Of a stretch of DNA of 64,000 nt, positions 57,105-64,000 are shown one piece after another. Both the position numbers and the translations under genes were made by a program. Under the pieces are notes generated by a model. It saw nothing but the letters and a program-made list of their open reading frames with translations. It searched no databases and was not told the origin of the DNA. The stretch is from Galaxea fascicularis (taxonomy: Eukaryota; Cnidaria; Anthozoa; Scleractinia; Euphylliidae): assembly GCA_948470475.1 (NCBI GenBank), contig OX419336.1, positions 35,851,876 through 35,915,875 on the forward strand, in the 5' to 3' direction. Positions within the stretch are counted from its first letter, which is position 1. Every line of letters starts with the position of its first letter.

Positions 57105-57445
57105 TGTACCTATACATGGTTATACATGGTTATACATGGCTATACATGGCAATACATGTTTATACATGGCTATACATTGTTCTACATGGCAGTACATGGC
57201 TACACATGGTTATACATGGCTATACAGGCAATACATGGCAATACATGGGTATACATGGTTATACATGGTTATACATGGCAATACATGGCTATACATGGCT
57301 ATACATAGCTATACATGGTTATACATGACAATATATGGCTATACATGGTTATACATGGCAATACATGGTTATACATGGCTATACATTGCGCTACATGGCT
57401 ATACGTGGCTATACATTGCGCTACATGGCTATACGTGGCTTTTCA
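57105..57445 (+). repeat. 10-base minisatellite, right array part 2
   Basis: About 34 units of TACATGGCTA and variants, inverted relative to the left array. Confidence 0.9.
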
Positions 57446-57597
57446 TGGACTAATTAATTCATATTATGATACACTTTAATAACCTTACTTAAAGTACCTA
57501 CCGAACGACCCTGGAAAGATCCCATTTGAAGTCCGAAAATACCGGACTTCCGGTTGAATTGCACATCCCTGTAGCTTTGGTCAGTCTGCAATAAACA

Positions 57598-57856
57598 TGG
57601 TGAGTTCGCCGACTTCCTTGTCGTTGGACTCTGATGTACGCGTAGAAGAACAACGTGTAAATTTCGGTTTACAAGTAATCGGAAGAGAAAATGTAACGCT
57701 CAAAGAGGAACAAATGTAGATCCTAAAGACTGTTATTGTGGAGAAAAAGGATGCCCTGGCCATGCTGCCAACCGGTTTTGGTAAGTCGTTAGTTTATCAA
57801 CTTATGGCACCCTTCGCAGATCTCGTGGAATCTGGCTTCAAACCGACAGAAACTAA

Positions 57857-57892
<36 letters not shown>

Positions 57893-57920
57893 AATAAGGG
57901 ACCAGGTGACTAAGGCTGGG
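57598..57920 (+). pseudogene. RecQ-like helicase fragment
   Basis: From an ATG at 57598 the frame reads SPTSLSLDSDVRVEEQRVNF, then GLQVIGRENVTLKEEQM, a stop, and then ILKTVIVEKKDALAMLPTGF with GKSLVYQ. PTGFGKS is the Walker A motif; SIVLVVSPLNALIRDQ matches motif Ia. This is the first part of a RecQ-family DNA helicase domain. The in-frame stop at about 57718, and loss of homology at 57914 where a transposon begins, make it a pseudogene. No continuation of the helicase is seen beyond 58917. Confidence 0.75.
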
Positions 57921-58916
57921 GTCGCACTAGAGACAAAACTGAGACAAGTTTGTTTAGATAACCAAAAAATACGTCAAAATTCTGTCATCAGTTGGCCACG
58001 CCAAGTGCGACCTACTTGTCTCGACGCGGACAAAAACTTGTCCACGGAGACAAATCTTCAAAGGCACCGTCGTCCTACCTCGGAGCAAGACTTTTTGCGA
58101 ACAACAAACAAAAATTGTTTTTCTTGTGATAAACCTGTAAGTCAATTCTGTAAAGCTTGAGTTTTATTTGGTCCACATTTCACTTTTCCTCGCGAACTTT
58201 GTAGTGCAGTGTTTCTTCACAGTCACATAATCATGAATCCCAGTTATCCCTTTTATTTTAACATCGATCAGGACCAAACTAAGCTAAACGAGGCGCAAGA
58301 CCGATATAGGCCAGGGCAGTTATTCTGGAGGCGGAATCAAAGCGAAAATCATCAACAAATTGTGCGTATTTTGCCTTGCTAGGCGCGGGCGAAGAATATT
58401 CAACAGCAGCGAAAACGTATTCCTGTTTTACCGGAGCTGTCGCCTAAAATATTCTCCAGGAATTGTGGCATCAAAATAATGAATGTCAAACCACGACTGC
58501 TGTGGTCGTGGCAAGACCCAAAACAAGGCACGCGGCGTCCTCGACGTCGTCTTCGTCGTCGTTGGTTCCACAAAAGAATTTGGGCTTGAAGCGCCCGTAT
58601 ATTTGTACGAGGGAAGCAAGGAGAATGATCCTTTGAGCATAATTAGCTGCATTCACGTTAAGAACATAGACATAAAAACCAAGGAATAGAGCGAGCTGGC
58701 GCGGATTCATTGCGACGGATCGTTGAGCGGGAAATAATATGCATGCGTGAGTGCTCTTGTACTGACAGGTCTTATGTTTACTTCTTTGATGATTGTGTCT
58801 ATAGTGCGACCTGAAATGACAACATTTCAATTGTCTCGCATAAGTTCTGAGACAAAATTGTCCTCGCTATCTTCAGACATTTTAAAGACTTGTCTCTAGT
58901 GCGACCTCAGCCAAGA
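57914..58916. mobile_element. Harbinger-like DNA transposon with about 23-base inverted ends
   Basis: The left end GGCTGGGGTCGCACTAGAGA pairs with the right end TCTCTAGTGCGACCTCAGCC. The element is about 1.0 kb and interrupts the RecQ fragment. It contains a transposase N-terminal remnant on the - strand (see 58380-58710), so it is a deleted, non-autonomous copy. Target duplication is unclear. Confidence 0.75.
58380..58710 (-). pseudogene. Harbinger-like transposase N-terminal fragment
   Basis: A - strand frame from ATG 58710 reads NPRQLALFLGFYVYVLNVNA and continues through an acidic block (NDDEDDVEDAA). In another frame at about 58540-58428 it reads LFWVLPRPQQSWFDIHYFDA and TIPGEYFRRQLR, a conserved block at the start of PIF/Harbinger transposases. 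The catalytic DDE domain is absent. Confidence 0.65.
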
Positions 58917-59279
58917 GAGTGTCCGTATTTAGTTCCGGACATTTGCATTGTTTCTGAACAACCAATCAAAACCGCCCCTCGAACGGATCTTTCGAGAGTC
59001 GCTCGTTTCGTCAAGCGAGCATGCGCAGTAAGGAACGAAGACTCGAGGTACGAGATTGTCGTGGCCGCCGAGAGTTTTCAAACAAAATGTACACTCAGGA
59101 CTTAGAGTAATTAAAGCGCTGTGGTTCAGTGGAGTCTGTGTGGAACAGTAATATGACACATGGGAACAGAACGCCAATACCGAATGTTTTGACCATTATT
59201 TCCCAGATTTAAGAAGTTACATGTAAATGTTGCCATGAAAACTTAATGTGAAGGAAATCCTGTGTAAAATGCAATGTCT

Positions 59280-59984
59280 TCATCTGAAATAAAATGTTAA
59301 CATTCTGTTTTTTTTTTTGCACTTGTCTGAAGGTTTGAAAGCATGAGCCCTTACTCTTTCCACTTCAGCTTCTAGTTTAGCGTTGCTCGTTCAGCTCTCT
59401 TCAAGTAAATGCTCTCAGTATTTCAGCCACCTTTCTCTGAAGATTTTCGTAGGACAAACTGTTATTCCGAATGGGTGATGCCACACCAGTCTCGCTGGTT
59501 GTTAGTCTTGATTCATTTTCTTGCGAACAATCCGAATTTCTCCTGGCATTATTTACATCCATACCTAACGTTTTTGACGATGAACTTTCAGTTGCACTCC
59601 TGTTCAGGGATGTTCGGGTTTTACTCTTTTTTAGACTCGAGAGAGGAATCCTGACTTTAGGCGCCGGTCTCTTTCTCGATGAGCTCCTTTTCCACGCAAA
59701 AACTGATGGAACTGCTCCATCGACGTAATTCAGTCGCCTTATACCCAACTTTTTTTTTTCAGGTGTTCTTTCGTAAAATGTAGAGAGCAAACTGTTGTAG
59801 AATCTGTAATCGAAAAATGTTTTCCCGGGTCTCCTCGGATAGCGTGCAGCCATTGCTCCCTCAAGTACTTATCGGTAGGTATGGTAAAAAATCCAGCTTT
59901 CTCGCCATTCGGACCTGTCGATCCTTTTTGCTTACAAAGTGGTACACAGCAATAACGATTTTGTGCAGATTTTATTTCACTCAT
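59280..59984 (-). pseudogene. THAP-domain protein, frameshifted
   Basis: The start codon at 59984 begins SEIKSAQNRYCCVPLCKQKG and a THAP zinc-binding domain of C2CH type follows, with GFFTIPTDKYLREQWLHAI, VCSLHF and, after a frame change, the closing box DGAVPSVF. The frame change is in a run of ten A on the coding strand (59750-59759). The second frame continues with a basic Ser-rich linker (KRSSSRKRPAPKV) and stops at 59401 in a coiled-coil region (ENLQRKVAEIL). Further coiled-coil coding-like sequence continues to about 59290 in other frames. Most likely a pseudogene, but the homopolymer could hide a sequencing error. Confidence 0.7.
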
Positions 59985-60369
59985 AGAGAATTTCGACGTT
60001 GTACAACCGGTTGATTAATGACAAAACTCGCTACACTCTAAACTTGTTTACGAATTCTATCCTCACCCGCCTCGTTTTCATGTAGTCGTACTGAGGCTTT
60101 CCCAAGCCGTCCGCCATTATGGACTTTTTTTTAAATTTTGCCCCCGTGGGTTTTTAGTTAAAGCATTTTTTTCATTACAATACAACTTTCACTTACATTA
60201 CATAACAAAGCATTACAGAAAATACTTAACCAGTTCTAATTACGTTAAATTACATGCTTTCTAGCATGTCAAAACAGAAATTTTAGCAACGACTAGTAAT
60301 TATACATTCAATTTTTCCTTTAGGTGAAAACTTCCTTATCCCTACATTAGTAGGTATACTTTCAAAAGA

Positions 60370-60415
60370 ATTTAGGATTTTAGGATTAGGAATTTAGGAT
60401 TCAGGATTCAGGAAA
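60370..60415. repeat. short imperfect TTAGGAT repeat
   Basis: About five variants of TTAGGATT or TCAGGATT in tandem. Confidence 0.7.
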
Positions 60416-60800
60416 CTCGATCCAGCGAGGGCAGAAGTGGCTTCCATTTCCATAAATTACTTGGCGGTGTCTTATTTCCATTCGGTGAATATGTTTCAGG
60501 AAAAACGAGAAGTTGTTTTGAGTCGGATGCCGTTCTTTTGAACGGCATATCCAGATGTAGTGCTTTGCCATTAGGCAACAAAAATTTATTTGGATTCTGA
60601 AGTTAGAGTTGTCTGCTGGCTTCAGGCCTAAGGCGGTTTCCATCTTTTGAAAGAATGCGGCACATCTGCAACCATATCGAAAAGTTATTCCAAAAGTTTG
60701 AGAGGACTTGCTGCAAGGTCTGCCGGGGCGGCGAACGTAATGTCCAGCAAACTCCATCCTCTTCTCCAGTACCTTTGCACCAACTAACGTCATACGGGCG
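60405..60800 (-). pseudogene. LINE C-terminal remnants
   Basis: A - strand frame (60793-60401) includes KVLEKRMEFAGHYVRRPGRP, which resembles the C-terminal block of one LINE type, and then FRIQINFCCLMAKHYIWICR with SKERHPTQNNFSFFLKHI, which resembles the C-terminus of Tx1-type LINEs. They may be two fused fragments. The frame is open, but no catalytic domain is present. Confidence 0.55.
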
Positions 60801-60969
60801 TTAAGCTGCTGTTGATCAGCAAATGCAGGCCCTGGAAAACGAGATGGTGAAGCTCAATCTTAAAGAGCAGTCGAAGCTCAAACAACGGCGGTTAACGTTT
60901 CATTCAAAGATAAATTGAGGACAGGCGCGTAAAGCTAGCTCTGGGCGATCTTCCTGATCCTGCATATAT

Positions 60970-62036
60970 CCATATGGCTTTGGGTGAAATTTGCAATTCG
61001 GCTGAAACTTTGCCTATTTGAAACAGGAGTCTAGAAATGATGTTTCAATGCTTCTAAAAACTGCCAAAACATGATTTCTATTCTTATTTGAGCTGTGTGC
61101 AAGAATTCGCCAAAGTTGAATTTTTGACCAAAACCCAAAGGGGTTAACCCATGGTTTTGGGTCAAATTTGCAATTTAACTGAAACTTTGCCTATTTGAAA
61201 GAGGATTGTAGAAATGATGTTTAAATGCTTCTAAAAGCTCCCAAAACATGATTTCTATTCTTATTTGAGCTGTGTAAAAGATTTCAGCAAAGTTGAATTT
61301 TGACCAAAATCAAAAGGGGTTAACCCATGGTTTTGGGTCAAATTTCCAATTTGGCTGAAACTTTGCCTATTTCAAACAGGAGTCTAGAAATGATGTTTAA
61401 ATGCTTCTAAAAACTGCGGAAACATGATTTCTCTTCTTATTTGAGCTGTGTTTAAGATTTCAACAAAGTTGAAATTTTGACGAAAACCTAAAGGGGTTAA
61501 CCCATGGTTTTGGGTCAAATTTCCAATTTGGCTGAAACTTTGTCTATTTCAAAGAGGAGTCTAGAAATGATGTTTAAATGCTTCTAAAAACTGCCAAAAC
61601 ATGATTTCTATTCTTATTTGAGCTTTGTGCAAGATTTCAGGAAAGTTGAAATTTGGACCAAAACCCAAAGGGCTTAACCCATGGTTTTGGGTCAAATTTG
61701 CAATTTGGCTGAAACTTTGCTTATTTGAAACCGGAGTCTAGAAATTTGTTTAAATGCTTCTAGAAACTGCCAAAACATGATTTCTATTCTTATTTAAGCT
61801 GTGTGCAAGATTTCAGCAAAGTTAAAATTTTGATCAAAACCCAAAGGGGTTAACCCATGGTTTTGGGTCAAATTTGCAATTTGGCTGAAACTTTAATTTG
61901 CCTTTTTCAAAGAGGAGTCTAGAAATGATGTTTAAATGCCTCTAAAAACTGCCAAAACATGATTTCTATTCTTATTTGAGCTGTGTTCAAGATTTCAACA
62001 AAGTTGAAATTTTGACCAAAACCCAAAGGGGTTAAC
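60970..62036 (+). repeat. satellite, six tandem units of about 177 bases
   Basis: The landmark CCATGGTTTTGGGTCAAATT recurs with ATGG at 61151, 61327, 61504, 61681 and 61857, and in a diverged form at 60973, giving spacings of 176-178 bases. Other fixed blocks in each unit are GGCTGAAACTTTG, AGTCTAGAAATGATGTTTAA and AACATGATTTCT. Units differ by a few per cent. Each unit is close to nucleosome length. No coding frame spans it. Confidence 0.95.
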
Positions 62037-62840
62037 TGTGGGCCCAGCAGCCGTAAACCGAATAACTAAGTTCATGTACTCCACACGGATCCACGCGAGA
62101 CACGTATTACTGCATTGGCTGGGATCCTTAAAAGTACAGCCTCTGTTTTCCGGAGTTAACATGGTTGGAGTTGTTCCAAACAGTATGCGCGTTCTTAGCC
62201 TGCATACCCGGCGTTTACTTAGCCGAACGCGAAGCGCAAGACGTTGAGGGCGAAGGCGCGAAGCGTGAGTAAGTGAGGAAGTAAGTAATAACTTTATTTA
62301 GATATGGCGTATTCGTCGGGTATGACAACACTACAAGCTCAGTCAAATCTATCTAAGAGTATCAAATTCCTTGTAATAAATAAAATGCTAAAATAGTTAA
62401 ATATGTATAAATTATCCCCACCCCCAAGAAATTAATAAACCTTCTTTACAAGAATGCCGTGTATAGATGGTCAAGCAAAAAAATTGTGACAGCCCCTTGG
62501 AAAGCTCCTGATAGTTTCTGCTTGCACTTTAAACGTGTTACCATGATGTCAAAATGACGGGGGTGAATACTTGGTTCGCGGATCGACGGATTTGGCTAAA
62601 AAAGTTACTCGGTTCAGTTTCGGATTTTGAGGATACATTTTACGGATTGGCGGAATTCAAAAGCTCAGTGGATCACGAACTCCTTCAATATTTCAACATG
62701 GATTTGACGGATTTTGTTTGTTTTGAAGTACGAATCGTGGAACTTAGACATTTTGTTCAATTTTTTAATATTTTCGTTTGCATTTTTTTTTCTAAAAACT
62801 AGTGGTTAGCACACAGCAACGGATCTTGTCAACTTTGTTA
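62037..62840. other. unassigned sequence
   Basis: No supported gene. Two short open frames (62038-62247 and 62554-62802) have no recognisable content. Confidence 0.5.
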
Positions 62841-62847
62841 ATACTTT

Positions 62848-62894
62848 ATTATCCGACTGGTTTTGTCTGACAACACAGACGTCATCAGGGAATT
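62848..62894 (-). ncRNA. hammerhead-like motif, degenerate, minus strand
   Basis: Reading the - strand, CTGATGA (62888-62882) is followed by stem II GTCTG/CAGAC around a 6-base loop, then AAAAC where GAAAC is expected, then CAGTC, with short stem I pairing TTCC/GGAT. One invariant G has become A, so this copy should be inactive. Its context looks like a Penelope-type terminus. Confidence 0.55.
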
Positions 62895-63185
62895 AGCGGC
62901 AAAATAGATAAAATAACTAGTTCTACACTAATGTTTCATACTACGTCTTTTATCAATCATGTTGAATCCCTGATAAAGTCTCAGTGAAGTCTATGATCAG
63001 ACACTGAAACCGAGCAAATAATAAACAAAGTCAAGAGAGGATGAGGTGCCTCATCCTGTCTTGACAAAGTTAACAACAGCTCTCAAGTCTCACCCATTGA
63101 TACTCATGCAAACGAATGCAATCTTACTCTCTCACGCTGAAACTATTTCTCGCGCATTCAAGGCTTTTCGTTTAAACAATTCCCT

Positions 63186-63237
63186 CTGATTCACTCTGAC
63201 GAAGGGCTAACGCTTGGAACGTCAGCTTTTAGAATCC
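63186..63237 (+). ncRNA. hammerhead-like motif, degenerate, plus strand
   Basis: CTGACGA at 63196-63202 is followed by stem II GGGC/GCTT with a short loop, GGAAC in place of GAAAC, and GTC at 63221-63223. Stem I can form from GATTC (63187-63191 area) and GAATC (63232-63236). The sequence after it, GGTACGTTGGTCAATTTAAA, matches the terminus family also seen at 27484-27538. The changed core base suggests loss of activity. Confidence 0.6.
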
Positions 63238-63533
63238 CGGTACGTTGGTCAATTTAAATGATCAACTCCGTTGCTAAAACAAAATTTTCGAGAGCATCCC
63301 CAACCCTGGGTCGCGGGCTGCAGCGTACGGACCATGGCGTGAGCCGTGTGCCGAGGGCCGTGGTCGCTGGGCTGCAGGCCCGCTATTAGTAATTAACCCC
63401 AGTAGAGTGGGTTTTTGAGGATACTTTCTGTATTGAAAACGATTTAACTGTTGCCTGTTGGAGAAAATCCGTTAACAAGTACTTACAGATCCTCCGAGAC
63501 TCGAATCATTTCAGGTACAATGATGGCATTGTC

Positions 63534-63548
63534 TCTCTCTCTCTCTCG
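63534..63548. repeat. CT microsatellite
   Basis: About seven TC units just outside the left end of the foldback element at 63558. Confidence 0.85.
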
Positions 63549-63557
63549 TGCTTAACA

Positions 63558-63851
63558 ACAAATTAATGAGTTTAGGTAAGCTGAAAGCCATTCCAGTCAT
63601 TGGGCACTATGGCCGCCGCTACCAAGTAAAGTTTGAGCCCGAGCATTAGCGGCCGTGGACAGTTGCTTCGGCCTTTTTAGGCCTCATCAGCATGGCATAG
63701 CTCACTCGAAGCAACATCCCACAAGCTTCACATTTTCATTGTTAATGCTCTGGCTCAAACTTTATTTGGTAGATTTAAGAGGTAATGCCCGCTACCATGT
63801 GGCCATAGTGCCCAATGAGTGGCTTTCAGCTTACCAAAGGTATTAATTTGT
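63558..63851. mobile_element. foldback element carrying a hammerhead motif
   Basis: The left arm (ACAAATTAAT, then GTAAGCTGAAAGCCA, TCATTGGGCACTATGGCC) and the right arm are imperfect reverse complements of about 90 bases. The centre carries the motif described at 63652-63696. About 295 bases, no frame. Confidence 0.75.
63652..63696 (-). ncRNA. hammerhead ribozyme-like motif, minus strand
   Basis: On the - strand: stem I 5' GCCATG (63696-63691), CTGATGA, stem II GGCC-TAAAAA-GGCC, GAAGC (GAAAC expected), AACTGTC, and stem I 3' CACGGC (63657-63652), which pairs with the first strand with one mismatch. Stems I and II are strongly supported. One core A is G, so activity is doubtful. Stem III would be very short, as in Penelope-type hammerheads that may work as dimers. 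Confidence 0.65.
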
Positions 63852-64000
63852 GTGGTGTTCTTGTTACTCGCACCTGTTTAAGGCACAAATCTCTAATTTC
63901 CCTATCCCGTTTAAGACAGAATTCAGTTTTTTTCAGACCCTACCAAAGACATGAACCTTCGAAGCCATATTGCTCTCAAAGAAGACCCCAATAATAATAA
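63852..64000. other. window end, unassigned
   Basis: Nothing recognisable; it ends in an AAT run. Confidence 0.4.

Larger units (their letters stand above)
54720..57502. mobile_element. foldback element with minisatellite arms
   Basis: Outer ends are reverse complements: GTACTTTAAGTAAGGTTATT, AAAGTGTATCATAA on the left (54724-54758) and the complement on the right (about 57466-57500). Inside each end lies a tandem array of a 10-base unit. On the left (54775-55345) it reads TAGCCATGTA or TTGCCATGTA. On the right (56735-56850 and 57105-57445) it is the complement, TACATGGCTA. The right array is split by a tRNA-derived SINE (56861-57060). The 1.4-kb centre carries a LINE reverse transcriptase fragment. 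The architecture is like Foldback-type elements. The repetitive open frames on both strands are products of the decamer. No target duplication is evident and no transposase is seen. Confidence 0.8.

Noticed and set aside
62980..63020. A fifth hammerhead-like stretch (CTATGATCAGACACTGAAACC)
   Set aside because: The CUGANGA box is broken and stem I does not form; too weak to list.
1..64000. CRISPR array, operon or prokaryotic defence system
   Set aside because: The direct repeats are microsatellites, minisatellites or a satellite, and the genes are intron-bearing animal genes.

Overview
This window is animal nuclear DNA, most likely from a cnidarian and probably a reef-building coral. The reasons are short exons with GT-AG introns, several anthozoan-style gene families (tandem hemicentin/VWA7-like genes, an anoctamin, THAP and RecQ fragments), and a dense mixed load of Penelope-like, RTE-like, Tx1/L1-like and gypsy elements, tRNA-derived SINEs and many small foldback elements. 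The species call is inference.

Layout. From 1 to about 3.8 kb is the 3' part of a VWA-domain gene on the + strand. From 7.3 to 12.6 kb, on the - strand, is a four-exon AAAP-family amino-acid transporter (442 aa). From 13.7 to 19.4 kb is a complete paralogue of the VWA gene (668 aa, four exons, + strand). The order VWA-1 (+), transporter (-), VWA-2 (+) looks like a tandem VWA duplication around an unrelated transporter. From 19.4 to 25.9 kb is mainly repeats, including a Penelope-like element with a GIY-YIG open frame and a well-formed hammerhead ribozyme core behind it, plus one doubtful coding region. From 25.9 to 49.6 kb, on the - strand, is a complete anoctamin (TMEM16) gene. I could thread it through 27 coding exons whose splice phases all agree, giving a 982-residue protein. 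A second, diverged copy of its first coding exon lies upstream at 52.0-52.3 kb, in the same splice phase, with a dead LINE between the two.

From 49.9 kb to the end is a repeat-rich tract: LINE remnants, SINEs, a 2.8-kb foldback element whose arms carry 10-bp minisatellite arrays, a broken RecQ-like helicase interrupted by a Harbinger-like element, a frameshifted THAP gene, a 177-bp satellite of six units, and a cluster of Penelope-type termini with three further hammerhead-like folds.

How the genes relate. The two VWA proteins look secreted and proteolytically processed, probably for the extracellular matrix. The transporter and anoctamin are membrane proteins with separate jobs. Nothing here resembles an operon; the neighbours are linked by duplication and transposition, not by a shared pathway. 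The points most worth a second look are the hammerhead/Penelope cluster, the minisatellite-armed foldback element, the near-perfect 1.3-kb palindrome inside the first anoctamin intron, and the duplicated anoctamin first exon.
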